Source: Nocardioides sp. J54
GTDB lineage: Bacteria > Actinomycetota > Actinomycetes > Propionibacteriales > Nocardioidaceae
Assembly: GCF_000519005.1 (NCBI RefSeq)
Contig: NZ_JAER01000008.1
Span: forward strand, 1 to 64,000
Reading direction: 5' to 3'
DNA length: 64,000 bases
The notes beneath the pieces are model-generated. The model was not told the DNA's origin, did not search any database, and worked only from the letters and a program-made list of their open reading frames with translations. The position numbers were made by a program, and so were the translations under genes. Positions 16,159-27,168 of the stretch are shown here, one piece after another. The stretch's first letter is position 1; every line of letters starts with the position of its first letter.

Positions 16159-17283
16159 TCAGGCGTCGGACTTGGGCGGGATGGTGAACGGCTGGGTCGG
16201 CTCGTCGACCGCCTCCGGCCGCGGCGGCATCCCCGGGAGGTGCTGCTTGATGACCTTCTCGGTGCGCGGGTCGAGCACGATGTCGTGGGTGTCGCCGTCG
16301 CGGCCCTCGAAGCGCACCGCGACGGTCTGGAAGCCCTTGTGCCGCTGCATCTGCGCGTACATCGCGTAGGCGCGCCGGTCGGCCTCGGTGAGGTCGACGG
16401 AGTCGGTGAACGGCGTGAGCAGCGCCCGCGGCCACAGCCGCCGCGCGAGCACCACGTTGACCTCGATGCCGAGCACGCCCATGATCGCGCCGATGTAGAG
16501 CAGGCCCATCAGGCCGAGGACGACGCCGAACGTCTCGGTCATGTTGTTGCGGTCGGCGCTCGCGATCACCTTGGTGACGTAGATCGTCCCGATCCACTGC
16601 AGGAACTGCCACAGCACGGCGATCGTGTAGCCGCCCGGCGCCGCGCGGATCACGTTGGCCCGGATCGCCCGCGCCGCGGCCATCCGCAGCAGCACCGTCA
16701 TCGTCGCGCCGAGGATCAGCACGGTCAGCAGGCGCACGATCCAGTGGAACCACCCGTGCTCCGAGAGCTCGCCGATCACCTCGGTCTCGGTGAGCACCGC
16801 CGAGCCGACCGAGATCGTGAAGATGACCGACCCCGCGACCAGCAGGATGAACAGGCTGTTGATCCGGGTCATCACCGGGTGCGGCCGACTGTTGCGCGGC
16901 ACCGCCCAGGCCGCGGCCTGCACGTTCTGCAGCGCGAGCCCGAGCCCCAGGGCGCCGTACAGCGCGGTGAGGGCACCGACGACCACACCACCGGTCGAGC
17001 CCTGGATGCCCTCCGGCCGGCCGAGCGCGTCACCGATGATCGGGAACTGGCCGAGCGCCGAGTCGAGCACCTGCTCCTGCAGCCGCGGGTTGCCCTCGAG
17101 GACGAAGCCGAGGATCGAGGTGCCGAGCAGCAGCAGGGGGAAGATCGACAGGAACGCGTAGAACGTCAGGATCGCGGCGAGGTAGTTCCCCTGGTCGTCG
17201 AAGAACTTGTAGATGACCGCGAGCGGGAAGCCGAAGACCGAGTGGCGGCGCTGGCCACGGTCCATGTCTCCGACGAGTCCCAC
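16159..17283 (-). CDS. YihY/virulence factor BrkB family inner-membrane protein
   Basis: Encodes 374 aa. About six membrane helices are visible (LAAILTFYAFLSIFPLLLLGTSILG, GALTALYGALGLGLALQNV, SLFILLVAGSVIFTISVG, LLTVLILGATMTVLLRMAAA, and FGVVLGLMGLLYIGAIMGVLGIEVNVVLAR). The family is named for ribonuclease BN by old misannotation; the function is unknown, possibly transport or envelope. A ~75-residue cytoplasmic tail is charged. GTG 17283 is preferred because TAGGTT lies exactly 7 nt upstream; an ATG at 17265 is an alternative. Confidence 0.88.
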   Translation of the reverse strand: MGLVGDMDRGQRRHSVFGFPLAVIYKFFDDQGNYLAAILTFYAFLSIFPLLLLGTSILGFVLEGNPRLQEQVLDSALGQFPIIGDALGRPEGIQGSTGGVVVGALTALYGALGLGLALQNVQAAAWAVPRNSRPHPVMTRINSLFILLVAGSVIFTISVGSAVLTETEVIGELSEHGWFHWIVRLLTVLILGATMTVLLRMAAARAIRANVIRAAPGGYTIAVLWQFLQWIGTIYVTKVIASADRNNMTETFGVVLGLMGLLYIGAIMGVLGIEVNVVLARRLWPRALLTPFTDSVDLTEADRRAYAMYAQMQRHKGFQTVAVRFEGRDGDTHDIVLDPRTEKVIKQHLPGMPPRPEAVDEPTQPFTIPPKSDA

Positions 17284-17290
17284 ACGACGC

Positions 17291-17296
17291 AACCTA
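17291..17296 (-). promoter_or_regulatory. -10 box (TAGGTT) of a leaderless gene
   Basis: Read on the minus strand, TAGGTT ends 7 nt before the GTG at 17283. No ribosome site is seen. Confidence 0.45.
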
Positions 17297-17365
17297 TGAC
17301 ATCGACCGCAACGACCTGTGGACGAGTGCCCGGAAACCGGTCGGGCGGGTGGGTGGCCGGCCCGC

Positions 17366-17397
17366 GACAGTTTCGCCGGTCGACCGGCGAAACTGTC
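17366..17397. repeat. 32-bp perfect palindrome
   Basis: Two 16-bp arms (GACAGTTTCGCCGGTC and its exact complement) meet with no loop. A second copy of the core is at 17456-17475, and a TGACCGA / TCGGTCA hairpin is at 17423-17446 between them. The 286-bp gap 17284-17569 has no gene. Confidence 0.8.
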
Positions 17398-17422
17398 GGA
17401 CCTGACCGACAAAACTCACGCC

Positions 17423-17446
17423 TGACCGATGAAACTTCGTCGGTCA
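17423..17446. repeat. Small inverted repeat between two palindromes
   Basis: TGACCGA and TCGGTCA arms around a 10-nt centre. The arm word TGACCGA also occurs upstream at 17403. Confidence 0.5.
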
Positions 17447-17455
17447 AGCATGAGT

Positions 17456-17475
17456 TTCGCCGGTCGACCGGCGAA
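17456..17475. repeat. 20-bp perfect palindrome, second copy
   Basis: TTCGCCGGTC followed by its exact complement; identical in core to 17366-17397. It lies about 95 bp from the end of the acyl-CoA dehydrogenase gene, where it could act as a terminator. Confidence 0.75.
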
Positions 17476-17569
17476 TTTGTCCCGGGCTCCCGCCCCGCCG
17501 GCCGGCGCAGTGACGCCGGCCGACGGAGCGGAGGGAGCGAGGCACGAGCGACACGCTCGCGCCATCAGC

Positions 17570-18739
17570 TCAGTACGACTTGGGGAGACCCAGCGAGTGC
17601 ATCGCGACGAAGTTCAGGATCATCTCCCGGCTCACCGGGGCGATCCGGCCCAGGCGGGCGGCGACGAGCAGGTTGCCCAGGCCGTACTCCGCGGTCAGGC
17701 CGTTGCCGCCGTGGGTGTGCACGGCGACGTCGGTCGCGTTGCAGGCGATCTCGCCGGCGGCGTACTTGGCCATGTTGGCGTACTCGCCGGCGGTGAAGTC
17801 GTCGCCGGCGTCGTAGAGCGCGGCGGCCTTCTGCCAGAGCAGGCGGGCCTGCTCGAGCTCGATCTTCACCTTCGCCAGCGGGTGCGCGATGCCCTGGTGG
17901 GAGCCGATCGGCTGGTCCTTCCAGACCGAGCGCTCCTTGGCGTAGCCGACGGCCTTGTCGAGGGCGTAGCGGGCCAGGCCGCACGACATGGCCGCGCCCA
18001 TGATGCGCTCGGGGTTGAGGCCCGCGAACAGCTGCCACAGGCCGCCGTCCTCGTCGCCGACGAGCGCGTCGGCGGGGAGCCGGACGTCGTCGAGGAAGAG
18101 CGTGAACTGCTTCTCCGGGGCGCTCCACGACATCGGGATGGGCTGCTTGGTGAAGCCCTCCGCGTCGGTCGGCACGACGAAGAGCGCCGGCTTGAGCTTG
18201 CCGGTGCTGGCGTCGGCGGTGCGCGCCACGATGAGCACGGACTGGGCCTCGTCGACACCGGAGATGAAGGTCTTCTGGCCCTTGAGCACCCAGGTGTCGC
18301 CGTCGCGCTCGGCGGTGGTGGTGATCTTGTGCGAGTTCGAGCCGGCGTCGGCCTCGGTGATGCCGAAGGCCATCAGGTGGGTGCCGTCGGCGATGCCCGG
18401 CAGCCAGCGCTTCTTCTGCTCGTCGGTGCCGCAGCGGCTGATGATCGAGCCGCAGATGGCCGGCGAGACGACCATCATGAGCAGCGGGGTGCCGGCCGCG
18501 GCCGTCTCCTCGAGCACGGCGGCAAGGTCGGCCATGCCGCCGCCACCGCCGCCGAACTCCTCGGGGATGTTGACGCCGAGGAAGCCGGCCGAGCCCATCT
18601 CGAGCCACATCTCGGTCATCTTGCCGCCCTCGCGGGCCTGCTTCTCGACGAATTCACGGCCGTACCTGGCAGCCAGCTTGGTCACCGCCTCGCGCAGCGC
18701 GACGCGCTCCTCCGGCTCGGTGAACATCGTCTCGGTCAT
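17570..18739 (-). CDS. Acyl-CoA dehydrogenase
   Basis: Encodes 389 aa, normal length. An N-terminal helical domain carries GSAGFLGVNIPEEFGGGGGGM. The middle beta domain has GITEADAGSNSHKITTTA (FAD/substrate loop, about 125-142), and the C-terminal helical domain has VHTHGGNGLTAEYGLG near the FAD end. It oxidises an acyl-CoA to the 2-enoyl-CoA. Last gene of the AtuA-carboxylase operon; overlaps the biotin carboxylase stop by 4 nt. A substrate such as a branched or isoprenoid acyl-CoA is inferred from context. Confidence 0.9.
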   Translation of the reverse strand: MTETMFTEPEERVALREAVTKLAARYGREFVEKQAREGGKMTEMWLEMGSAGFLGVNIPEEFGGGGGGMADLAAVLEETAAAGTPLLMMVVSPAICGSIISRCGTDEQKKRWLPGIADGTHLMAFGITEADAGSNSHKITTTAERDGDTWVLKGQKTFISGVDEAQSVLIVARTADASTGKLKPALFVVPTDAEGFTKQPIPMSWSAPEKQFTLFLDDVRLPADALVGDEDGGLWQLFAGLNPERIMGAAMSCGLARYALDKAVGYAKERSVWKDQPIGSHQGIAHPLAKVKIELEQARLLWQKAAALYDAGDDFTAGEYANMAKYAAGEIACNATDVAVHTHGGNGLTAEYGLGNLLVAARLGRIAPVSREMILNFVAMHSLGLPKSY

Positions 18740-20712
18740 GCTTCCTCTTCTCTTTCGTCCCCGGACTCGACCGGTTCCACGACGGCGAGCACGGTGCCCG
18801 CCTCGACCTGCTGACCGGCGCTCGCCGACAGCTCGGTGACGGTGCCCGCGTAGGGCGCCGCGATGGTGTGCTGCATCTTCATGGCCTCCATCACGAGGAT
18901 GGGCTGGCCTTCCTGCACGACGTCGCCGACGGCCGCGCGGACGTCGACCACGCTGCCGGGCATCGGCGCGAGCAGGGAGCCGGCGGCGACCTGCGTCGAC
19001 GGGTCGACGAAGCGCGGCACGATCCGCAAGGTGGCGCCGCCGCGCGGGCCGTCGACGAGGACGGCCTCGTCGATGACGCGTACGTCGTAGCGGCGGGTCA
19101 CGCCGTCGACCTCGACGGTGACGCCGGTGGGGCTCGCCTCGAGCACGGTGACGTCGTCGCGGTCGGCGTGGCGGAAGCCCCCGCGGCCACCGAGCCAGCG
19201 CACCTCGACCTCCTCGGACCCCACGCCGAGCACGGTCGAGCGCGGGCCGGCATGGACGTTGCGGAAGCCTGCCGGGATGCGCGACTGCACGCGGGCGTGA
19301 ACGCGGCGGTGCTCGGCCAGGGCGACGGCACCGACGAACGGCAGCAGGTCGTCGGCGGCAGCCGGCGCCAGCGTCTCCGGGTGCTCGGCGTAGAAGGACG
19401 TCGCGACGCCGGCGGCGTCGAGGAACGCCGGGTGCCGCAGCGAGGCGACCAGCTGGTCCCGGTTCGTGGTGAGCCCGTGGATCCGCGCCCGCTCCAGGGT
19501 GCGGGCCAGCGCACGGGCGGCCTGCTCGCGGGTCGGCGCCCAGGCGATCACCTTGGACAGCATCGCGTCGTAGAAGGTGCCGACCTCGTCGCCGGACTCG
19601 AAGCCGGTGTCGAGGCGGACCCCGTGCCGGTCGAGCGCGAACGCATCGTCGTGCTCGATGGCCAGCTCCAGCAGGCGACCGGTCTGCGGGGCGTAGTCGG
19701 CGGCCGGGTCCTCGGCGTAGAGGCGCACCTCTATCGCGTGCCCGTCCGGCTGGGGGTCGACCTCGGGGAGGTCGCGCCCCTCGGCGACCGCGACCTGCAG
19801 CTCGACCAGGTCGACGCCGTACACCTGCTCGGTGACGGGGTGCTCGACCTGGAGCCGGGTGTTCATCTCGAGGAAGAAGAACCGCTGGGTGTCGGCGTCG
19901 TAGAGGAACTCCACCGTGCCGGCGCCGCGGTAGCTGATCGCCGCGGCGGCCTTGCGCGCGGCCTCGTGCAGCGCAGCGGCGACCTCCTCGGTCAGCCCCG
20001 GTGCGGGCGCCTCCTCGACGACCTTCTGGTGGCGACGCTGCAGCGAGCAGTCGCGCTCGCCGAGCACCAGCACGCCGCCGCGGCCGTCGCCGACGACCTG
20101 CACCTCGACGTGGCGGCCGCGCTCGACGTAGGGCTCGACGAAGACGGTGCCGTCACCGAAGGCGGACTCCGCCTCGGCCGCGGCCTTCTCCACCTCGCCG
20201 GCGAGGTCGGCCAGCGACCGGACGACGCGCATGCCGCGCCCGCCGCCGCCGGCGGACGCCTTGACGAGCAGCGGGAGGTCGGCCTCGGTGGCGGTGTCCA
20301 CGGTGAGGTTGCCGAGCACCGGGACGCCGGCGGCCTCCATCAGCTTCTTGGACTCGATCTTCGAGCCCATCCGGTCGATGGAGTCCGGCTCCGGGCCGAT
20401 CCACGTCAGCCCGGCCTCGACGACCTGGCGGGCGAAGGCGGCGTTCTCCGACAGGAAGCCGTAGCCGGGGTGGATCGCGTCCGCGCCCGAACGGCGGGCG
20501 GCCTCGATGACGAGGTCGCCGCGCAGGTAGGTCTCGGCCGGCGTGCTCCCCGGCAGGCGTACGGCGGCGTCGGCCTCCCGCACGAACGGCAGCCCGGCGT
20601 CGGCGTCGGAGTGCACCGCCACCGTCTCGATGCCGAGCCGGCGGGCGGTGCGGAAGACGCGGCGCGCGATCTCGCCGCGGTTCGCGACGAGGATGCGGTT
20701 GATCGTGGCCAT
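18736..20712 (-). CDS. Acyl-CoA carboxylase alpha subunit (biotin carboxylase + biotin carrier)
   Basis: Encodes 658 aa. The biotin carboxylase domain (about 1-445) starts RILVANRGEIARRVFRTARRLG, with an ATP-grasp Gly-rich loop SAGGGGRGMRVV and FLEMNTRLQVEHPVTE. A middle BT-type domain precedes the C-terminal carrier domain with EAMKMQH (biotinyl Lys near 612). It carboxylates biotin for the adjacent carboxyltransferase. The size matches 3-methylcrotonyl/geranyl-CoA carboxylase alpha subunits. The start (MATINR) lies 11 bp after the beta-subunit gene. Confidence 0.92.
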   Translation of the reverse strand: MATINRILVANRGEIARRVFRTARRLGIETVAVHSDADAGLPFVREADAAVRLPGSTPAETYLRGDLVIEAARRSGADAIHPGYGFLSENAAFARQVVEAGLTWIGPEPDSIDRMGSKIESKKLMEAAGVPVLGNLTVDTATEADLPLLVKASAGGGGRGMRVVRSLADLAGEVEKAAAEAESAFGDGTVFVEPYVERGRHVEVQVVGDGRGGVLVLGERDCSLQRRHQKVVEEAPAPGLTEEVAAALHEAARKAAAAISYRGAGTVEFLYDADTQRFFFLEMNTRLQVEHPVTEQVYGVDLVELQVAVAEGRDLPEVDPQPDGHAIEVRLYAEDPAADYAPQTGRLLELAIEHDDAFALDRHGVRLDTGFESGDEVGTFYDAMLSKVIAWAPTREQAARALARTLERARIHGLTTNRDQLVASLRHPAFLDAAGVATSFYAEHPETLAPAAADDLLPFVGAVALAEHRRVHARVQSRIPAGFRNVHAGPRSTVLGVGSEEVEVRWLGGRGGFRHADRDDVTVLEASPTGVTVEVDGVTRRYDVRVIDEAVLVDGPRGGATLRIVPRFVDPSTQVAAGSLLAPMPGSVVDVRAAVGDVVQEGQPILVMEAMKMQHTIAAPYAGTVTELSASAGQQVEAGTVLAVVEPVESGDEREEEA

Positions 20713-20723
20713 GTGTGGAGCCC

Positions 20724-22339
<1,616 letters not shown>

Positions 22340-22343
<4 letters not shown>

Positions 22344-22822
22344 GCCGCGCTCCCCTCCTCGAGCACCGACTTCATCCTCTCCAGGGTCGTGCGCATGCCG
22401 CGCTCGTTCGTCCGGCCGCGCAGCCGGCCCAGCACCAGCCAGTAGCCGCGGATCCACCACGACGGCGTGAGCCGGAAGTACTCGGTGACCCGGGTGCCGC
22501 CGTTCTCGGTCGCCATCCGGTAGCCCCAGGTGTTGACCGGCTTGTCGTCGAGGCCGACGCCGAACTCGAAGACCTCGTTCTGGACGCACCTCGTGACCGT
22601 GCACGGCGTCCAGTACGTCGGCCCGACGCCGTTGCGCCGCACGTGGCCCTTGAAGCGGGCACCCGCCTCCGGGCCGGTGGCGCCGTGGGTCCAGCGCGCC
22701 TCGAAGGTCTCGGGCGAGAACTCGCCGATCCGGGTGACGTCGCTGACCAGCGCCCAGACCTCCTCGACCGGCGCCTTGACGTGGACCGTGACCTCGCCGC
22801 CGAGCGGCTTCAGCAGGCCCAT
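22340..22822 (-). CDS. SRPBCC (START-like) family protein
   Basis: Encodes 160 aa. It opens with GEVTVHVKAPVEEVWALVSDVTRIGEFSPE, the typical polyketide-cyclase/START-like beginning, and ends in a long C-terminal helix (RGMRTTLERMKSVLEE). These proteins bind hydrophobic ligands in a deep cavity. Inside a carboxylase/dehydrogenase operon it may bind the acyl or terpenoid substrate; no catalytic residues are evident. Overlaps both neighbours by 1-4 nt. The Met preceding GLLKPLGG is chosen; longer frames run into the upstream gene. Confidence 0.85.
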
Positions 22823-23973
22823 CAGCTGTATCCCAGCAGCCGGGCGGCGAGGTCGGTGAGGACCTCCGTGGCACCGCCGCCGATCGGGAGCAGCCGGACG
22901 TCGCGGTAGTGCCGCTCGACCTCGGACTCGCGCATGTAGCCCATCCCGCCGTGCAGCTGGACGGCCTGGTCGGCCACCCACACCGCGGTGTCGACGGCGG
23001 TCTGCTTGGCCAGGCAGGCCTCGGCGACGACGTCCTCACCGGCGACGTAGCGCCGCGCGACCTCGAGGGTGTAGCTGCGGGCGACGGCCACCTGGCGGTG
23101 CATCTCGGCCAGCTTGGCGCGCACGACCTGGTTCTTCGTCAGCGGCTTGCCGAAGGTCTCGCGGTCCCGGCAGTACTGCGCCGAGAGGTGCAGGCAGCGC
23201 ATCGCGTGGCCGTAGCCCATCAGCGCCAGCCAGATCCGCTCGGTGACGAACTGCTCGGCGATGTAGTAGAAGCCGTGGTTCTCCTGGCCGACGAGGTTGC
23301 CGACCGGGACCCGCACGTCCTCGAAGGTGAGCTCACCGGTGTCGGAGGCGAGCCAGCCCATCTTGTCGAGCTTGCGGGACACGGTGAAGCCCGGTGTCCC
23401 CTTGGGCACGACGATCAGCGAGATGCCGTGGGCGCCCTCCTCGCCGGTGCGGCAGGCGGTGGTGACGAAGTCGCCGCGCACGGAGGAGGTGATGAACATC
23501 TTCGCGCCGTTGATGACCCAGTGGTCACCGTCGCGCACCGCACGCGTGGTGATGCCGGCGACGTCGGAACCGGTGCCGGGCTCGGTGATGCCGAGCGAGC
23601 CGATCATGTCGCCGGACAGCACGGGCCGCACGTAGGTGTCGACGAGCTCCGGCGACCCGTTGCGGATGATGTGCGGGATCGCGATGCCGTGGGTGAACGC
23701 ACTGGCCATGGCGCCGCCCGACCAGCCGGCCTCCATGAAGCCCTCCTGCATCGCGCAGATGTCGAGCAGGTCGCCGCCGTCGCCGCCGACCTCCTCGGGC
23801 ACGCCCACGGCGAGCAGGCCGGCGTGGGCGAGCTTCTTCTGCAGCTCCCGCGGCAGCTCTCCGTCGCGTTCCCACTGGTCGATGTGCGGGGTCACCTCGC
23901 GCTTGGTGAACTCGATGGCGCTGCGCTTGAGCGCGAGCTGCTCCTCGGTCCAGCCGTGGTCGAACGTGCTCAC
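22822..23973 (-). CDS. Acyl-CoA dehydrogenase
   Basis: Encodes 383 aa from GTG 23973. It has LLAVGVPEEVGGDGGDLLDICAMQEG, the FAD loop GSLGITEPGTGSDVAGITT, DKMGWLASDTGELTFEDVRVP, and the C-terminal VQLHGGMGYMRESEVERHYRDVRL, in which Glu residues around ESEVER include the usual catalytic-region position. It probably performs the first dehydrogenation of the pathway, the AtuD/LiuA-like role. Overlaps AtuA by GTGA. Confidence 0.9.
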   Translation of the reverse strand: MSTFDHGWTEEQLALKRSAIEFTKREVTPHIDQWERDGELPRELQKKLAHAGLLAVGVPEEVGGDGGDLLDICAMQEGFMEAGWSGGAMASAFTHGIAIPHIIRNGSPELVDTYVRPVLSGDMIGSLGITEPGTGSDVAGITTRAVRDGDHWVINGAKMFITSSVRGDFVTTACRTGEEGAHGISLIVVPKGTPGFTVSRKLDKMGWLASDTGELTFEDVRVPVGNLVGQENHGFYYIAEQFVTERIWLALMGYGHAMRCLHLSAQYCRDRETFGKPLTKNQVVRAKLAEMHRQVAVARSYTLEVARRYVAGEDVVAEACLAKQTAVDTAVWVADQAVQLHGGMGYMRESEVERHYRDVRLLPIGGGATEVLTDLAARLLGYS

Positions 23974-25703
23974 TGGATCAGGTCCTCCTGGATGTGGACG
24001 ATGCGACTGCGGACCCACTCGCCCAGGCCCTTGGCCTGCGGGTCGAAGCGGGTGGACGCGGCGACGCCGTCGCCGAGCAGCCCGCGGATCACCACGTTGA
24101 CCGCGCCGAGGTTCGGCAGCACGTAGACGTCGACGTCGAGGTCCTTCGCCTCGGGCACGAGCTCGCGCACCTTGCGGTCCTTGACCACCTTCGCGAGCCA
24201 CTGCACGCGGGCCTCGTACTTCGGGGAGCCGTCGTTCTTCACCCACAGGCCGAGGTTCGCGTCGCCGCCCTTGTCGCCGGAGCGGGCGTGCACGAACGTG
24301 CCGAGCGGCATCCGGCGGGTGATGGTGTCCAGCGGTGCGGGGTACGGCGAGGGCCGCTTCCCCAGCTCCGGGTCCAGCTCGGCCGGGTCGACGAACTCGG
24401 TCGGGTCGGCGATCACCTCGCGGGTGCCGTCGTGGTGGACCACGGTGTGCTGCACGACGCTGCGGTCGACGTACTCCGGGCGGTAGATGCCGAAGGGTGA
24501 CGGCTTCTGCGGCGGCGTGGTCATCGTGAAGCCCGGGTAGGACGCCAGGGCGAGCTCGACGGCCGGGCCGGTGAACGCCTTGCCGAGCGGGCCGGCCTCC
24601 GGGTCCTTGCCGATGCAGCGCAGGATCACCGAGGCACCTTCCTCGGTGTCGGCGTCGCCGCTGCGCGCGGGCGTCTGGGTCCAGGTGACCTCGGCGGCCG
24701 TCAGCTGCGGGTCGAGCTGGCTGCGCAGCCACTCGGCCTTCGCGTCGATGTCGAGGCCGGTGAGCACGAACTCCACCTGGTTGCGGTAGCCGCCGAGCAC
24801 GTTGACCGCGACCTTGAGCTGCTCCGGGGGCGGGGCGCCGGTGACGCCGCTGATCTCCACCCGGTCCGGGCCGGCCTGGCGCAGCCGGATCGAGTCGAGG
24901 CGGGTGGTGACGTCGGGGTTGAGGTAGCGCGTGGTCTGCACCTCGTAGAGCAGCTGCGCAGTGACCGTGTCGACGGTGACGGCACCGCCGGTGCCCTCGT
25001 GCTTGGTGATGATGCTGCTGCCGTCGGCCGCGACCTCGGCGATCGGGAACCCGAGCGGCTGCACCATCGGCGCGCCGTCGCGGAACAGGTCGGTGAAGCC
25101 GGAGAAGTTGCCGCCCGTGGCCTGCGTGCCGCACTCGATGACGTGGCCGGCGACGACCGCGCCCGCGAGGGCGTCGTGGTCGATGGGCGTCCAGCCGTGG
25201 TGGGCGATCGCGGGACCGACCACGACGCTGGCGTCGGTGACCCGTCCGGTGACGACCACGTCGGCACCCCGGGTGAGGGCGGAGGCGATGCCGAAGGCGC
25301 CGAGGTAGGCGTTGGCGGTGAGCGCCCCCTCGAACAGGTTCGCGCCACGCAGGTCGTCGCCCTCGACGTGGGCGACCTTCACCTCGACCCCCAGCCGGGT
25401 GGCGAGCTCGCGGACCTTGCTGGCGAGGCCGGCCGGGTTGAGGCCGCCGGCGTTGCTGACGATCTTCACGCCCTTGTCGACCGCGGTGCCGAGGGTGGTC
25501 TCGAGCTGCTTGAGGAAGGTGCGCGCGTAGCCGAGGTCGGCGTCCCGCAGCGTGTCCATGCCCAGGATCAGCATGGTCAGCTCGGCGAGGTAGTCGCCGG
25601 TGATGATGTCGACGTCGCCGCCCTCGAGCTGCTCCTGCAGCGCCGAGAGGCGGTCGCCGTAGAAGCCGCTGCAGTTGGCGATCCGGATCGCGCCCGTCGT
25701 CAT
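23970..25703 (-). CDS. AtuA-family protein (DUF1446), acyclic terpene utilisation type
   Basis: Encodes 577 aa. The N-terminal DUF1446 domain (about 1-440) starts with IRIANCSGFYGDRLSALQEQLEGGDVDIITGDYLAELTM. The C-terminal AtuA extension (about 475-577) contains ARSGDKGGDANLGLWVKNDG. In Pseudomonas, atuA begins the acyclic terpene (citronellol/geraniol) operon, but its reaction is unknown. It sits directly with carboxylase and dehydrogenase genes, as in atu-like clusters. Overlaps the downstream dehydrogenase and the upstream TIGR03084 gene by 4 nt each. Confidence 0.9.
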   Translation of the reverse strand: MTTGAIRIANCSGFYGDRLSALQEQLEGGDVDIITGDYLAELTMLILGMDTLRDADLGYARTFLKQLETTLGTAVDKGVKIVSNAGGLNPAGLASKVRELATRLGVEVKVAHVEGDDLRGANLFEGALTANAYLGAFGIASALTRGADVVVTGRVTDASVVVGPAIAHHGWTPIDHDALAGAVVAGHVIECGTQATGGNFSGFTDLFRDGAPMVQPLGFPIAEVAADGSSIITKHEGTGGAVTVDTVTAQLLYEVQTTRYLNPDVTTRLDSIRLRQAGPDRVEISGVTGAPPPEQLKVAVNVLGGYRNQVEFVLTGLDIDAKAEWLRSQLDPQLTAAEVTWTQTPARSGDADTEEGASVILRCIGKDPEAGPLGKAFTGPAVELALASYPGFTMTTPPQKPSPFGIYRPEYVDRSVVQHTVVHHDGTREVIADPTEFVDPAELDPELGKRPSPYPAPLDTITRRMPLGTFVHARSGDKGGDANLGLWVKNDGSPKYEARVQWLAKVVKDRKVRELVPEAKDLDVDVYVLPNLGAVNVVIRGLLGDGVAASTRFDPQAKGLGEWVRSRIVHIQEDLIQ

Positions 25704-26494
25704 GACCGCTGCTCCCTCCCGCCGCCGGCGGGTCCGGCGAACGCCTGCGCGATGGTCAGCCAGGTCTCGGCGTCGTCGCCGACCGCGACCAGGTCGGTGT
25801 CGTTGCGGTGGATGCGCTGGGTCACCAGCTGGCAGAAGTCGTACGCCGACCCGGTCACCCGCTGCGCCGCGTCCTCCGGTCCCCAGGTCCAGGTCGCGCC
25901 ACCCGGCGCGACGAGCTCGACGCGGAACTCCTCGCCCGGCGGCTGCAGGCCGTTGTTGGCGTAGGCGAAGTTCCGCGTGCGCACGCCGATGTGCGCGACG
26001 TGCCGGATCCGGTCGCTGACCTCCGGCCGCTGGCCGAGGGCGTCGTGCACGTCGAGGGAGTGGGCCCAGGTCTCCATGTAGCGCGCGGTGGCCATCGACG
26101 TCGCCGACATCGGCGGGCCGAACCACGGCATCTTCGTGCCCTCGGGCAGCGCGCGCAGGGCGGCGACCAGGCCGGCGCGGGCGGCGTCCCAGCGCGCCAG
26201 CAGCTCGGCCGGCGGAAGTGCGGCGAGCTCGTGGGCGGCGGTGTCGACGAAGCCCTCCGGGTCCGCGATCGCGCCCAGGACGACCTTGTCCCAGGTTTCC
26301 TTGCCCTCCGGCGTGTGGGCGTTCGCCGCGAGCGTGGCGGCCTCGTCCGTCCAGGCCAGGTGGGCGACCTGGGTGGCCACCGTCCAGCCCGCAGCCGGGG
26401 TGTCCCGGTCCCACGCGTCGGCCGCCACCACGGTGGCGCGCAGCTGGTCGCTCTCGGTGGTGAGGTCGGCCAGCACCTCGTCGAGGACGCTCAT
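25700..26494 (-). CDS. TIGR03084-family protein (DinB/maleylpyruvate-isomerase-like fold)
   Basis: Encodes 264 aa. The N-terminal half has the four-helix metal-binding pattern AGWTVATQVAHLAWTDEAATLAA and a later RYMETWAHSLDVHDAL, the His-rich sites of mycothiol-dependent-isomerase-like proteins. The C-terminal half contains RNFAYANNGLQPPGEEFRVELVAPGG, as in TIGR03084. The function is unknown, possibly thiol-dependent. ATG 26494 has GGAGAAGGAG upstream. Coupled to AtuA and the TetR gene by ATGA overlaps. Confidence 0.82.
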   Translation of the reverse strand: MSVLDEVLADLTTESDQLRATVVAADAWDRDTPAAGWTVATQVAHLAWTDEAATLAANAHTPEGKETWDKVVLGAIADPEGFVDTAAHELAALPPAELLARWDAARAGLVAALRALPEGTKMPWFGPPMSATSMATARYMETWAHSLDVHDALGQRPEVSDRIRHVAHIGVRTRNFAYANNGLQPPGEEFRVELVAPGGATWTWGPEDAAQRVTGSAYDFCQLVTQRIHRNDTDLVAVGDDAETWLTIAQAFAGPAGGGREQRS

Positions 26495-27138
26495 CGTGTC
26501 TCCTTCTCCGCGGGTCGGGGTGCGAGCCTGCGGGCCCCGAGGCCCAGGGCGGCGTCGAGGGTGCGCGCCCACTCGCTGAGGATCCGGCGGCGACGACGGG
26601 CGTCGTCACCGAGCGTGTTGGCCAGTCCCAGGCCACGCACCAGGTCGAGGGTGGCCTGGATCAGCTCCCGGACGCCGGGCTGCGACTCGTCGGCGCCGAG
26701 CAGCTCCACGGTCAGCCGGTGCGTCTCCCGCCCCACCTTCTGCTCCAGCGGCGCGACCGCCTCCTGCAGCGCCGGGTCGGTGCGCGCGGCGACCCACAGC
26801 TCGAGCGCGGCGGTGAACACCGGCGACGCGAAGTGGTCGCCCAGCATCTGCACCACGGCCTCGGTGCGGTCCGTGCCCTCCGGCAGCCGCTGCACGGCCG
26901 CCTCCAGGTCCGACCCGCGGATCTCCGTCAGGTGCGCGACCGCGGCGACGACCAGGTCGTTCTTCGTCGGGAAGTGGTGCAGCTGCGCGCCGCGGCTGAC
27001 GCCGGCGCGCTCGGAGACCAGGGTGGTCGTCGTACCGCTGAAGCCGCGCTCGACGAGCAGCTCGACCGTCGCCTCCATCAGCCGGTGGCGCATGGCGCGG
27101 GTGCGCTCCTCCTGCGGCACGCGGGTGGCGGTCGACAT
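26491..27138 (-). CDS. TetR/AcrR family transcriptional regulator
   Basis: Encodes 215 aa. The N-terminal HTH (about 15-62: RHRLMEATVELLVERGFSGTTTTLVSERAGVSRGAQLHHFPTK) is canonical. The C-terminal helical ligand domain is unassigned. First gene of the eight-gene operon ending at 17570, so probably autoregulatory with an acyl-CoA or pathway intermediate as ligand (inference). A second in-frame ATG 12 nt upstream (27150) is possible. Confidence 0.9.
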   Translation of the reverse strand: MSTATRVPQEERTRAMRHRLMEATVELLVERGFSGTTTTLVSERAGVSRGAQLHHFPTKNDLVVAAVAHLTEIRGSDLEAAVQRLPEGTDRTEAVVQMLGDHFASPVFTAALELWVAARTDPALQEAVAPLEQKVGRETHRLTVELLGADESQPGVRELIQATLDLVRGLGLANTLGDDARRRRRILSEWARTLDAALGLGARRLAPRPAEKETR

Positions 27139-27168
27139 GGCGCCAAGCATGCTCGCGAAGTAACAAAC

